NCBI RefSeq assembly: GCF_002008365.1
Contig: NZ_MRDL01000001.1
Span: 186,001-250,000 of the forward strand
Length of the DNA stretch: 64,000 nucleotides
Origin: Rhizobium leguminosarum bv. viciae USDA 2370
GTDB taxonomy: Bacteria; Pseudomonadota; Alphaproteobacteria; Rhizobiales; Rhizobiaceae
Direction: 5' to 3'
Both the position numbers and the translations under genes were made by a program. Below, piece by piece: positions 36,716-47,405 of this stretch (its first letter is position 1; each line of letters opens with the position of its first letter). The notes under the pieces are model-generated. The model saw only the letters and a list, made by a program, of their open reading frames with translations. It had not been told where the DNA came from and searched no databases.

Positions 36716-37830
36716 GCTGGATTGGTGAGCCAGCACGGTCCCTCGTCGGTCATGTACATATGGTCTTCCAGCCGGATCCCGAATTTCCCGGGGAAGACGA
36801 TCATCGGTTCGTTGGAAAAACACATGCCGGCGGCAAGCGGCGCGTCGTTGCCGCGAACGATGTAGGGTTCCTCGTGGATCTCGAGCCCGAGGCCATGACC
36901 GGCGCGATGCGGCAAACCTGGCAGGCGATAGTCGGGGCCGAGGGAGTGTTTGGCAAGCACCTTGCGGGCCGCATCGTCGAGGCTCGAGCAGGCGGCACCG
37001 ATCCGGGCTGCGTCGAAGACGGCCTGTTGCGCCTCGCGCTCGATCCACCAGGCCCGTTCGAACGCGCTTTCGCCGCCCTCCAGCATATAGGTCCTGGTGA
37101 TATCGGAATGATAACCGTCGATCCGGCAGCCGGTATCGATGAGAATGACGTCGTCGCGACCAAGGACCTGATCGCCGTCGGCGCCATGCGGAAGCGAGGT
37201 CGCCGCGCCGAAGGAGACGATGCAGAATGTCGAGCCGGCATCGGCGCCGGCCTGGCGATGCTGCCGGTCGATGAAATCCACCACCTCGGACGATTTGATG
37301 CCCGGCTTCAAAAGCCCATGCACTTGCCTGTGGACGTCAAGCGTCAGGTCCATCGCATACTGAATGAGGGCAATCTCCGCGGCCGATTTGATGCAACGCA
37401 GGTCGCGGATCAGCCGCCCGCCATCGGCAAGCCTCGCCGCGCCCATCTCCGCTGCCAATGCATGATAGAAGAAAAGCGGCAAACCATCGTCGAGGGCAAG
37501 TCTGCCGCCTTGGGCAACAAGGCGGGCGATGAGAGCGGCGCTGCTCTCCTCCTCTTCCCAGACCAGGATTTCCCCCGGCAGATGCGGCAGCGTTTCGACA
37601 CGGCTGCGCTCGAACCCCGGCACGATGTAGGAAATGGTCGCTTGCGTGACGAGCGCGCCGAGGAACCTCTCGCTCGGATGCCAGACCAGCCCCGTGAAGT
37701 AACGCAGGCTTTCGGTCGGTCCAAGAAGCACGGCAGCCAATCCTTCGGCTTCGATCATTTTGCGAAGCCTGGCGAGGCGGTTCTGCCGTTCGTCCTCAGT
37801 TATGCGGGGTACCGTATGCTGCCATGACAT
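36688..37830 (-). CDS. M24-family peptidase (Xaa-Pro aminopeptidase/dipeptidase-like)
   Basis: A 380-aa metallopeptidase of the pita-bread fold with an N-terminal creatinase-like domain (residues about 15-150). Dinuclear metal ligands are seen as the Asp pair in LIDTGCRIDGYHSDITRT, His in HRAGHGLGLEIHEEP, and the Glu residues in FSNEPMIV and GIRLEDHMYM. ATG 37830 (MSWQHTV) has a GGAAGA ribosome site. It is divergent from a proline iminopeptidase gene, so the pair probably trims proline-containing peptides. It lacks a signal peptide, so it is cytoplasmic. Confidence 0.88.
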   Translation of the reverse strand: MSWQHTVPRITEDERQNRLARLRKMIEAEGLAAVLLGPTESLRYFTGLVWHPSERFLGALVTQATISYIVPGFERSRVETLPHLPGEILVWEEEESSAALIARLVAQGGRLALDDGLPLFFYHALAAEMGAARLADGGRLIRDLRCIKSAAEIALIQYAMDLTLDVHRQVHGLLKPGIKSSEVVDFIDRQHRQAGADAGSTFCIVSFGAATSLPHGADGDQVLGRDDVILIDTGCRIDGYHSDITRTYMLEGGESAFERAWWIEREAQQAVFDAARIGAACSSLDDAARKVLAKHSLGPDYRLPGLPHRAGHGLGLEIHEEPYIVRGNDAPLAAGMCFSNEPMIVFPGKFGIRLEDHMYMTDEGPCWLTNPAAGPTEPFS

Positions 37831-37952
37831 GTTGTCTTCCTGCTTTTCCTGCGCTTCCAGATCGATGAAGCCCTCGCCTTGCAGCGGGGATCTTGAACCG
37901 ACACTAATGCCGCTGTAGGCAATATGTCGACATGAAAAATGAGGAGATGGCG

Positions 37953-39249
37953 ATGGCGGTCGAATACACCATACCGGGCATGCTGATACGCGATCATATG
38001 GTCGACGTTCCCCTGGATTGGTCGAAGCCGGAGGGGGAGACGATCCGGGTTTTCGCACGCGAAGTATGCGATCCCGCCCGCCGTCGTGAAACATTGCCGT
38101 TGCTGGCTTTCCTGCAAGGCGGCCCTGGCGGAAAATCGCCGCGGCCGAGCAATGGCGGGCCGCCATGGCTTGCCGAAGCCCTGAAGACGCACCGCGTTAT
38201 CCTGATCGACCAGCGCGGCACCGGGCGCAGCAGCCGGATCGAAAGTGCGACGATGGAGCACTTTGCCGACGGCAGGGCCGCAGCCGACTATCTCACCCTC
38301 TTTCGTGCCGACAGCATCGTTGCCGATTGTGAACATCTGAGGAAAACCGTCTTCGGCGGCGGACGCTGGCAGACGCTCGGCCAGAGCTATGGCGGCTTCC
38401 TGACGCTTACCTATCTCTCGAAGGCGCCGGAGGGACTTTCCGCCTGTTATGTCACCGGCGGCCTTGCCGGCCGGGGCGACGGCCGATGATGTCTATCGGC
38501 GCACCTACCCGCGCGTCGCCGAAAAGAACGCCGCCTATTACCGCCGCTACCCCGGGGATGCCGAGCGCATCGGCCGGATCGCCGACTATATCGAGGCCAA
38601 CGAGGTGCGGCTGCCCGATGGCGATCGCCTCTCCGTTCGCCGCTTTCAGACTATCGGCATCGATTTCGGCATGGCGCCGGGTTACGAGAACATCCATTGG
38701 CTGGTCGACGAGGCTTTCTCCGGTCCCAATGAAGACCGTCTCTCTGATCGCTTCCTCGCGTCGGTGATGTCGCTGACCTCCTATGACGACAATCCGCTCT
38801 TCGCCGTTCTGCAGGAAAGCATCTATGGCCAGGCCGGGACGCCGACTGCCTGGGCGGCCGAACGCATCCGCGCCGAGCATCCGGCCTTTGCCGGCGACCG
38901 GCGGCCGCTGCTGTTGACGGGGGAGATGATGTATCCCTGGATGTTCGAGGAAATTCGCTCGCTCAGGGCCTTCAGGGCGAGTGTCGAGGCGCTGGCCACG
39001 CATGAGCGCTACGTGCCGCTCTATGCCCCGGCACGTCTCGCGGCAAATGAGGTGCCGGTCGCCGCCGTCATCTATCATGATGACATGTATGTCGATGCCG
39101 GGCTTTCGCTCGAAACGGCGCGCCACGTCGGCAACGTGCAGGCATGGGTGACCAACGAATTCGAGCACGACGGTGTCCGCCAATCGGCGGCTGTCCTGCG
39201 CAGGCTGATGACCTTGGTCAGGGAGCAGAGCGGCCCCCTCGCCTCCTGA
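37953..39249 (+). pseudogene. S33 proline iminopeptidase (alpha/beta hydrolase), frameshifted
   Basis: Two frames together give a full S33 peptidase of about 430 aa. The first part (to 38489) has the oxyanion block LAFLQGGPGGKSPR, LIDQRGTGRSS and the nucleophile elbow LGQSYGGFLT. The second (in frame from about 38477) carries the rest, including the likely catalytic acid/His region VNEFEHDGVRQ-like NEFEHDGVR. They join if one G is removed from the four-G run at 38473-38476, restoring GGLAGRATADDVYRR. The start is probably ATG 37953, six bases after GAGGAG. Either a real inactivating insertion or a sequencing error. Confidence 0.82.
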
Positions 39250-39278
39250 GGCTCGAACGGTTCATTGCTCTCGTCGCA

Positions 39279-39983
39279 TTAGGACATGCTGATCGCCACC
39301 GGCCGGTCCAGATCGCGGGCGATATATTCCTGGATCTGGCGAACGATCTGCCCGGCGTGGGCGATCGCCAGACGGTCGGCCCGCTCGACGTCACCGGCCT
39401 CGATCGCGGCGATGATCTCCTCGTGTTCGTCGACATACTGGCGCGGCAGACGGTCGTCGAATGTCGAGTAGTAAAGGCGCAGAATGCGGCGGCCCTCGTC
39501 GAGCAGCCTGGCGAAGAAGGCCGTGTAATAGGAATTGCCGGCAAGTTCGGCAATCGCGACGTGAAATTCGCGGTTCGCCTCGATCATCGCATAGGCATCG
39601 CGCGCGGCAACGGCATCGGCGAAGTCCTTCTGATGCCGGCGAACAGTCTTCATGATCTCGCCGTTTCGCCGTTGCGCCGCGCCGCGGGTCGTCACCCGGT
39701 ACATCAGCGTCAACGCTTCGAAATAGGTGGGCAGGCTTGCGAAATCGATTGTCGCAACGATCGTGTTCCTGTTCGGCAGCGTCGTGACGAGCCCGTCGGC
39801 GGCGAGCCGCAACAGCGCCTCGCGAATGGGAGTCCGCGACATCCGGAAACGTTCCGACAGGCGCACCTCGTCGAGCGGACTGCCGGGTTCCAGCGCCATC
39901 GACAGGATTTCCCGCCTGAGCGTCACATAGACGCTCTGCGTGCCAGAGCCGCGCACCCGCACATTTTCCGCGTCGTTCCGCAT
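39279..39983 (-). CDS. GntR-family regulator, FCD (FadR) subfamily
   Basis: A 234-aa regulator. The winged helix is at about residues 17-80 (YVTLRREILSMALEPGSPLD, RMSRTPIREALLRLAADG), followed by an all-helical FCD effector domain with Asp/His metal ligands (EFHVAIAELAGNSYY, DEHEEIIAAIEAGD). ATG 39983 is chosen because GAGGG precedes it. An upstream in-frame ATG lacks this. It is divergent from the DapA-family gene and probably controls it through the palindrome at 40086-40093. A truncated relative of its 3' end occurs at 36596-36665. Confidence 0.9.
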   Translation of the reverse strand: MRNDAENVRVRGSGTQSVYVTLRREILSMALEPGSPLDEVRLSERFRMSRTPIREALLRLAADGLVTTLPNRNTIVATIDFASLPTYFEALTLMYRVTTRGAAQRRNGEIMKTVRRHQKDFADAVAARDAYAMIEANREFHVAIAELAGNSYYTAFFARLLDEGRRILRLYYSTFDDRLPRQYVDEHEEIIAAIEAGDVERADRLAIAHAGQIVRQIQEYIARDLDRPVAISMS

Positions 39984-40077
39984 TCGTCCGCCCTCTTTCG
40001 TTAGAGCCTTGTATTTCGTTTCGGCCGATTCCCGCAATGTCGGTCTTCGGTGGCCTCAAATTTGTAAGCTCACATCA

Positions 40078-40106
40078 TTGAATCTTGTCGACAGTTTGTA
40101 TATAAG
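40078..40106 (+). promoter_or_regulatory. Sigma-70-like promoter with operator palindrome in the spacer
   Basis: TTGAAT at 40078-40083 and TATAAG at 40101-40106 are separated by exactly 17 bases and lie about 28 bases before the DapA-family start. The spacer holds the perfect palindrome TGTCGACA (40086-40093), a plausible FCD-type GntR site. Binding there would block RNA polymerase, consistent with repression by the divergent GntR protein. Confidence 0.55.
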
Positions 40107-40133
40107 GCAACTAATTTCAACGAGGCTCGATCA

Positions 40134-41045
40134 ATGACCACAGGATGGAAGGGCGTATTTCCCGCCGTAACGACACAGTTCAACGTAGATCTTTCCGTTG
40201 ATCTGCCCTCGACTCAGCGCGTCCAGGACGCGCTTGTAAACGATGGCGTCAATGGACTGATTGTCATGGGCACATGTGGCGAGAACAACTCGCTGGATCC
40301 CGAGGAGAAGCGCACGATCTTGAAAGCTGCCGTCGAGGTCGTCAACGGCCGCGTTCCCGTGGTGACGGGCGTGTCCGAATTCGACACGCGCCGTGCCGTC
40401 GCCTATGCTCGCGACGCCGAAAAACTCGGCGCCGACGGCCTGATGCTGCTGCCGGCCATGGTTTATGTGCCGAAGCCCGAAGAGTTGATTGCACATTTCC
40501 GCACCGTCGCCGAAGCGACCTCGCTGCCGATCATGCTGTACAACAACCCGCCGGCGTACCGCGTCAATATCGGCGCCGATGTGCTGAAGGTGCTTGCCGA
40601 CGTGCCGAACATCAAGGCGGTCAAGGAAAGTGCGCCGGATCCGCGCCGCTTCACCGATCTCATCAATGAATTCGGCGATCGTTTCGATATCTTCGCAGGT
40701 CTCGACGATGTCGCGCTTGAAGGCCTGATGCTCGGCGCCAAGGGCTGGGTCTCGGGCTTGACCAGCGCCTTCCCGGAGGAATCCGTGCAGCTCGTTGCCG
40801 CCGCCGAACGCGGCGACTGGGAAGAGGCCCGCAAGATCTATCGCTGGTTCATGCCGCTTCTGCACCTCGATGCCGAACACGATCTCGTGCAGTCGATCAA
40901 GCTTGCCGAACAGATCATGGGCCGCGGCTCCGAGCGAGTCCGCCTGCCGCGCCTGCCGCTTTCGGGTGCCCGCCGCGCCGAAGTCACCGCCATGGTCGAG
41001 AAGGCTGCTGCCACGCGTCCTTCGAAGATCCGCCGGGCTGCCTGA
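40134..41045 (+). CDS. DapA/NAL-family lyase or deaminase
   Basis: A 303-aa TIM-barrel aldolase-class enzyme that works through a Schiff base. Lys164 (IKAVKESAPD), Tyr136 (IMLYNNPPAY) and the carboxylate-binding GTCGEN (46-51, GTTGE in DapA itself) are visible. It is not the lysine-biosynthesis DapA by context. With a divergent GntR regulator and proline-specific peptidases nearby, one candidate is the deaminase of hydroxyproline breakdown (1-pyrroline-4-hydroxy-2-carboxylate deaminase). Given the arabinosidase next door, 2-keto-3-deoxyarabonate dehydratase is another. The family is certain, the substrate open. Confidence 0.88.
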   Translation: MTTGWKGVFPAVTTQFNVDLSVDLPSTQRVQDALVNDGVNGLIVMGTCGENNSLDPEEKRTILKAAVEVVNGRVPVVTGVSEFDTRRAVAYARDAEKLGADGLMLLPAMVYVPKPEELIAHFRTVAEATSLPIMLYNNPPAYRVNIGADVLKVLADVPNIKAVKESAPDPRRFTDLINEFGDRFDIFAGLDDVALEGLMLGAKGWVSGLTSAFPEESVQLVAAAERGDWEEARKIYRWFMPLLHLDAEHDLVQSIKLAEQIMGRGSERVRLPRLPLSGARRAEVTAMVEKAAATRPSKIRRAA

Positions 41046-41051
41046 TCAACG

Positions 41052-41079
41052 AGGCCGGCGACCCCGCGGTTGCCGGCCT
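41052..41079. terminator. Bidirectional terminator hairpin
   Basis: AGGCCGGC at 41052-41059 pairs perfectly with GCCGGCCT at 41072-41079. Three further internal pairs (ACC/GGT) shorten the loop to four bases. It sits between the convergent DapA-family gene and the ABC ATPase gene, with a short T-rich run on the plus side. Confidence 0.6.
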
Positions 41080-41094
41080 TTCCGTGTTTGCGGT

Positions 41095-42195
<1,101 letters not shown>

Positions 42196-42204
42196 GGTTT
42201 TCTC

Positions 42205-44148
42205 CTAGACCTCATGCAACCAGATCGCCATCGCTCCGGGCTCGCGATTGGCCCAGAGGTGATAGGGAATCGCCTTAAAGGGCCGCTCCTTCAGCGAGGG
42301 AGGCGCGGTGCGATAGAGCGCATTCTGCCAATCGGCTATATCGGCTTCGAGCGCGGTGCCTTCGAGGACGGTCGCTCCGCCGAGAAGCGCGGCATCGTAA
42401 CGGGCAGAAATTTCCTCAGACGCCGACAGGCGGAGCCGCTGCGGCTCGCCGCCGAGGTCCGTCTCCTCGATGCAATAGACGACAGGCCCGCGCCGCAACG
42501 CGACGCGTCCGCCGTCTTCGGAGACGGCAGGATGCGCGTAGATGCGCTCGACCGGCATCGAGAAGCCGATGCGGACCTCGTCACCATTGCGCCATTCCCT
42601 TGATATTGCGGCATAACCCTTCGTCACGCATTGATCGAGATCGACGGCAGCACCATTGACCGAGATCTGCGCCTGCCTGCACCATCCGGGGATGCGAAGA
42701 CGAAGCTGAAACCGGCTTGGCCGCTCGACGGCGAACCGCAGGCTGATGTCGCCATCCCAGGGATATTGGGTCTCCTGGATCAGGCGCACGAAGTTGTCGC
42801 CGACTGTCAGCTCGGCGGAATTGGTGCCGTAGAGATGGATGGCGAGCTCATGATCACCCGTGGAATAGAAATATTGGCCGAGCGACGTGACGAAACGGGC
42901 AATGTTGGTGGGGCAGCAGGGGCAGTAATGCCATTTCCACCGGCGGTGCTGCCCGTGGCTTTCAAGGACGTTCTCATAGAAATAATGTTCGCCGTCGCGC
43001 GAGATGCCGGAAAGCGCGCCGTTGTAGAGCACCGTTTCCAGCCTGTCGGTGAACTTGCTGTCGAGATCGACCTGCGCCATGCGATGGCTCCAGAAGCCGA
43101 ACGCGACGGCTGCGCATGTCTCGGCATAGGCTGTCTCGTTCGGCAGGTCGAATTCCCGGGTGAACCCTTCATTGGATGCCGATGGGCCAAGGCCGCCGGT
43201 CACGTAGAGCTGGCGGCTGACCAGATTGTCGAAAAGCCGGTCGCAGGCCGCCTTCAATGTCGGATCGTCGTTCTCATGGGAGAGATCCGCCATCGCAGAA
43301 AACAGGTACATGGCGCGAACCGCGTGTCCGACGACCTGGTGCTGGTCGCGCACCGGCATATGGGCCTGGCTATAGGCATATGTCTCATAGACGTAATCAT
43401 CAGGGCTCTCGCCGCGCTTGCGAGCCTCCTCGTCGTAATATGAGGGCATCCGGCCACGTTCGTCGACGAAATAGGTCGCAAGCTTCAGATGCCGCGGATC
43501 GCGCGTCACGCGATAGAGCTTGACCAGCGCCAGCTCGATTTCCTCATGGGCATCGTAACCCCTGAGCTTTCCGGGCTCCGCGCCGAAGGTGGCGATGATA
43601 TGGTCGACGGCGCGGATCATCACATCGAGGAAACGACGCTTTCCCGTCGCCTCGTGGTAGGCGACGGCCCCTTCCAGCAGGTGGCCCATCGAATACATCT
43701 CGTGCAGATCGCGCAGATTGGTCCAGCGCCTGTCCGGCTCGCGGCGAATGAACCAGCTGTTGAGGTAGCCATCCGCCATCTGCCCTTTTTCGAGCTTTTC
43801 GACGATAGCGTCGATCTTCGTTTCGAGCACAGCATTCGGGTGAGCCTTCAGCGTGTAACTTGCGGCCTCGATCCATTTGCCGAAATCGGAATCGAAGAAA
43901 TGCTGCATCGACAGTCCGCTCGGCTGGATCGGGCGCACCAGCGGCCCGGCCGGCTTGTCAAAATCGAGCACCTCGAGGAAGCCCTCCTCTTCCAGCCGCT
44001 TGTGCTGCGTCGGGATGGTGACGTTGCGGACCGTCTCCGTCCAGCTCTGCCAGAAACCGCCATCGAATACGACACCGGTATGGTCGGCAGGCCTGTATCG
44101 CTGCCGTCCCGCAGCGCGTGCCGATTGAAAGCGAGGTGAGCTGGTCAT
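42205..44148 (-). CDS. Beta-L-arabinofuranosidase, GH127
   Basis: A 647-aa (alpha/alpha)6-barrel hydrolase. The active site of the characterised bifidobacterial enzyme is conserved: Glu327 (NEGFTREF) as acid/base, Glu343 and Cys345 (AYAETCAAV) plus Cys411/Cys412 (HYCPCCPTN) for the Zn-bound catalytic cysteine. The Glu-to-Glu spacing of 16 is the same as in that enzyme. Characterised members release beta-L-arabinose from the hydroxyproline-linked oligosaccharides of extensin. It has no signal peptide, so it acts on imported sugars. It lies inside the ABC importer operon, between a permease and the ATPase. Confidence 0.9.
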   Translation of the reverse strand: MTSSPRFQSARAAGRQRYRPADHTGVVFDGGFWQSWTETVRNVTIPTQHKRLEEEGFLEVLDFDKPAGPLVRPIQPSGLSMQHFFDSDFGKWIEAASYTLKAHPNAVLETKIDAIVEKLEKGQMADGYLNSWFIRREPDRRWTNLRDLHEMYSMGHLLEGAVAYHEATGKRRFLDVMIRAVDHIIATFGAEPGKLRGYDAHEEIELALVKLYRVTRDPRHLKLATYFVDERGRMPSYYDEEARKRGESPDDYVYETYAYSQAHMPVRDQHQVVGHAVRAMYLFSAMADLSHENDDPTLKAACDRLFDNLVSRQLYVTGGLGPSASNEGFTREFDLPNETAYAETCAAVAFGFWSHRMAQVDLDSKFTDRLETVLYNGALSGISRDGEHYFYENVLESHGQHRRWKWHYCPCCPTNIARFVTSLGQYFYSTGDHELAIHLYGTNSAELTVGDNFVRLIQETQYPWDGDISLRFAVERPSRFQLRLRIPGWCRQAQISVNGAAVDLDQCVTKGYAAISREWRNGDEVRIGFSMPVERIYAHPAVSEDGGRVALRRGPVVYCIEETDLGGEPQRLRLSASEEISARYDAALLGGATVLEGTALEADIADWQNALYRTAPPSLKERPFKAIPYHLWANREPGAMAIWLHEV

Positions 44149-44175
44149 GAGGACTCCTGAGCTGAACGAGCGCTG

Positions 44176-45045
44176 TTACTTCACGGCGCCGGCCGTCAGG
44201 CCGCGCACGTAATATCGTTGCAAGAGAAGGAAAAGCAGGATGCAGGGGACCATGGTCACGGATATGCCGGCCTGCAGTGCGCCCCAGTCGATGATGCCGT
44301 ATATGCCCGACGAAACATTCACCAGCATGATCGGCAGCGTGAACTTGTTCTGGTCGGACAGAAAGATGAGGGCAGCGAGGAATTCGTTCCAGGAATTCAG
44401 GAAGGCGAACATTGCAACGGTGGCGACACCGGGAAGCGCGATCGGCAGCATGATCCGGCGCAGGATCGTCGCCTGCGACGCGCCATCTATCCGGGCCGCT
44501 TCGATCAGCGCCTTCGGCACCGCGTCGAAGGCGTTGCGCATCATGAAAACGGAAAAAGGAAGCTGGAAGGTCACGTAGATCAGCACCAGGCCGAGAAGGC
44601 TGTTCTGCAGGTGGAAGGCTTTGAGGATCAGGAAAAGCGGCGTCAGGATCGACTGGAACGGGATCATCATCGTCGCCATGATCAGCACGAAGAGCAGCGA
44701 CTGGCCGGGAAAGCGGAATTTCGAAAAGCCGTATCCCGCCGGCACCGAGACGAGCACCGTCAGGATCACCGTTCCGGCAGCGATCAGCACCGAATTGCTG
44801 GCATAGACGTACCAGCCGGCGCCGACATGTTCGAGGCGGCGGTAATTTTCAAGCGAGAAGGCTTTCGAGAAAAGCGCTGCCGGATCGGCAAGTGCTGCGG
44901 CCGAGGGCTTGAAGGAATTGGCGAAGGACCAGACGATCGGCATCACGAAGAAGACGGCAAAGACGCATGCCGTCAGAACGAAGGCGAGATAGCCGAGCCG
45001 CTCGCTCGCCGGCTTCGCTGCGAGATTGTGGTTGAGCCGTTCCAT
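44176..45045 (-). CDS. Carbohydrate ABC importer permease, MalG type
   Basis: A 289-aa inner-membrane permease of the CUT1 class. The first helix is LAFVLTACVFAVFFVMPIVW, and the EAA loop EAARIDGASQATILRRIMLP contacts the ATPase. The C-terminus ends in the usual RYYVRGLTAGAVK. Its ATG overlaps the stop of the partner permease (TGATG). Together they form the channel for the arabinoside-type importer. Confidence 0.93.
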   Translation of the reverse strand: MERLNHNLAAKPASERLGYLAFVLTACVFAVFFVMPIVWSFANSFKPSAAALADPAALFSKAFSLENYRRLEHVGAGWYVYASNSVLIAAGTVILTVLVSVPAGYGFSKFRFPGQSLLFVLIMATMMIPFQSILTPLFLILKAFHLQNSLLGLVLIYVTFQLPFSVFMMRNAFDAVPKALIEAARIDGASQATILRRIMLPIALPGVATVAMFAFLNSWNEFLAALIFLSDQNKFTLPIMLVNVSSGIYGIIDWGALQAGISVTMVPCILLFLLLQRYYVRGLTAGAVK

Positions 45046-45968
45046 CAGCCCTCCTCCGGCCGCTGGCGCAGCAGGACGAACTGGATCGCGCTGATCGCCA
45101 CCAGGACGACGAGCAGGGCAAAGGAGATCGCCGAGCCATAACCGAGACGGTAGGATGAGAACGACGCGAGATAGATCGAGAACACCGCGGAGATCGTGCT
45201 GTTCTCAGGGCCGCCCTGGGTGATGATGAAGAACTGGTCGAAGGCCAGCATCGACGAAGTGACGTTGAGGACGAGCGCCAGCACGACCGAGTTCCTCATC
45301 AAAGGCAGCGTGATACGGCGAAACCGGCTCCAGACGCTGGCGCCGTCGATCCTGGCGGCTTCGATGACGTCGCTGGATATGCTCTGCAGGCCGGTCAGAA
45401 GGATGATCATCGTGAAGCCCGCTGTTTTCCAGACGACCATCAGGATGACGACGCCGAGTGCCGGCCAGAAACTTTCGAGCGGCCTCGGCGCGCTGTCGAT
45501 AATGCCTGCTCCGCGCAGCAATTGCGCAAAAACGCCGCTATCGGGATTGAGCAGCCACATCCACAATGTCGAGGCCGCCCCGAAGCCGATGACGACGGGC
45601 ATGAAATAGATCGTGCGGAAAAAGCCGGCGATCCGCAGCGGCCGGTCGACGAGCAGCGCCAAAGGAAAGGCCACCAGGAAGATCGCAGCCGTGACCAGCA
45701 CCGTGTAGAGCAGCGTGAAACCCAGGGAATGCCAGAGCTGGGTATCGCCGATCAGCTCGGCATAGTTGGAAAGGCCGATGAATTTCGTCCGGCCAAGAAG
45801 CGGCCAGTTGTAGAAGCTCATCCAGACCGTCATGACAAGCGGCACGAGGAAAAGCACGACGATGAACAGCAAGCCCGGCAGGATGAAGGCAAGACCAAGC
45901 CAACCCTTTGGCTCGGGTTCTCCGGTCGCGACTGCGCGCCTCCGGCTGCGAAGTGTCGAGGATACCAC
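45045..45968 (-). CDS. Carbohydrate ABC importer permease, MalF type
   Basis: A 307-aa CUT1 permease. I choose the GTG start at 45968 because AGGAGG lies seven bases before it; an open extension to 46121 has no such site and would run into the intergenic gap. Helix 1 is WLGLAFILPGLLFIVVLFLV, and the EAA loop is EAARIDGASVWSRFRRITLP. It is followed directly by the MalG-type gene. Confidence 0.9.
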   Translation of the reverse strand: MVSSTLRSRRRAVATGEPEPKGWLGLAFILPGLLFIVVLFLVPLVMTVWMSFYNWPLLGRTKFIGLSNYAELIGDTQLWHSLGFTLLYTVLVTAAIFLVAFPLALLVDRPLRIAGFFRTIYFMPVVIGFGAASTLWMWLLNPDSGVFAQLLRGAGIIDSAPRPLESFWPALGVVILMVVWKTAGFTMIILLTGLQSISSDVIEAARIDGASVWSRFRRITLPLMRNSVVLALVLNVTSSMLAFDQFFIITQGGPENSTISAVFSIYLASFSSYRLGYGSAISFALLVVLVAISAIQFVLLRQRPEEG

Positions 45969-46050
45969 CGCAACTCCTCCTTCCGCTTGAAAGTCGAGAT
46001 GTGAAATGGACGGCAGGGCATCCACAGATACCCTGCCGAAACGCGTTGGC

Positions 46051-47298
46051 TTAGTTCGGATTGGTGCGTTCAAGGATGCGGGTGAAGTCGGCCTGCGTCT
46101 TGGCGATCGTTCCGTCGACATCGTCGCCGAAGATCGTGCCCTGGATCAGATTGAGGAAGGGTCCGGTGCGGCTGACGAAGAGTTCGTCGGACGAAAATGT
46201 GTAAGGCGTGCGCCCCTTGGCGAGGATATTGTAGGCGACGAGATTGCGCTGGTCGAACTTCGCATAGGCTTCCGCTGCGAGGTCGGTGCGCGACGGCATC
46301 CCCGATTCCTGGGTGATATAGACCTGCTGCTCGGGCTGCATGTAGAAATTGACGAAGTCGAGCGCGACTTTCTTCTTCTCGTCGCTGATGCCCTTGATCA
46401 GGGAAAGCGTATCGCCGCCGGCAAAGCTCGATTCACCGCCCTTCGGCCCCGGGATCGGTGCGACGGCGAATTTCACGTCAGGATATTTGCTGGTCAGCAG
46501 ATTGACGATGTAGGAGCCGGTCATCAGGATGCCGACCTTGCCCGAGGCGAAGGCCTCGACGGCATTGTTGCCGTTGCCGGAACGCGAGGTCGGATGGATC
46601 GCCCCGGCCTTCCACATATCGCGATAGGCAGCGATGGTCTCACGCAGCGCCGGCGTATCGACCGTGGCGCTGCGGCCGTCATCACTCAGCACATCGGCAT
46701 TGGCGGCCCAGAGATGCGGCAGGAAATCGTAAATCAGCCAGCTTCCCGAATTAGCGACGAAATAGAAGCCATAGGTCTCGTTGCCGAGCGCGGCGATCTT
46801 CTTGGCGTCGGTGGCAATCTCCTCCATCGACGCCGGCGCCTTGTTCGGATCGAGGCCGGCCTTGGTGAACAGATCGGTATTATAAGCAATGATGGAGGCA
46901 TCCGGCAGGGCCGGCACGCCGTAGATCTTGCCGTCATAGGTGGCAAGGCGGATGTGGGACGGGCTCATGGCCGCGGAATAAGGCAGCCCCTTCACGAAGT
47001 CGGAGATATCTTCGAGACCGTCCGCGGCGGCAAAGGTCGGAAGATAGATCAGGTCGAGCACGGCACCGTCAGGAGCCGCGCTGCCGGCAATCGCCGCACC
47101 CAGCTTCGGCACCATCTGCTCCGCCGTGATCTGGGTGACATTGACCTTGTCGGAGTGAGAGGCGTTGTATTTGTCGGCCAACCCCTGAAGGACGGCGCCG
47201 GACGACGTGCGCACCCATAGGGTGATTTCTTCGGCGCCGGCGAGAGAAGAGCTTGCCAGCAGTGCAAGAGCGGTGATCGTCGTTTTCAGTCGAAGCAT
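46051..47298 (-). CDS. Carbohydrate ABC importer solute-binding protein (family 1)
   Basis: A 415-aa periplasmic sugar-binding protein with a Sec signal (TTITALALLASSSLAGA) cleaved before EEITLW. The mature part shows the family-1 pattern (GKIYGVPALPDASIIAYNTD, AFASGKVGILMTGSYIV). It is first in the leftward operon SBP, MalF, MalG, GH127, ATPase. The divergent LacI gene and its paired operators lie just upstream. The cargo is probably an arabinose-containing oligosaccharide, judged by the GH127 enzyme in the operon. Confidence 0.92.
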   Translation of the reverse strand: MLRLKTTITALALLASSSLAGAEEITLWVRTSSGAVLQGLADKYNASHSDKVNVTQITAEQMVPKLGAAIAGSAAPDGAVLDLIYLPTFAAADGLEDISDFVKGLPYSAAMSPSHIRLATYDGKIYGVPALPDASIIAYNTDLFTKAGLDPNKAPASMEEIATDAKKIAALGNETYGFYFVANSGSWLIYDFLPHLWAANADVLSDDGRSATVDTPALRETIAAYRDMWKAGAIHPTSRSGNGNNAVEAFASGKVGILMTGSYIVNLLTSKYPDVKFAVAPIPGPKGGESSFAGGDTLSLIKGISDEKKKVALDFVNFYMQPEQQVYITQESGMPSRTDLAAEAYAKFDQRNLVAYNILAKGRTPYTFSSDELFVSRTGPFLNLIQGTIFGDDVDGTIAKTQADFTRILERTNPN

Positions 47299-47405
47299 GC
47301 TTGTTCCCCTTTTTCTCGTTCAGGCCTCAGGCCATCGGACGAAATGGACGTTAGATCAGAAATTTTTTGGTGTCGACAGTCTGTGTGCAAAAATATGATG
47401 TGCGT

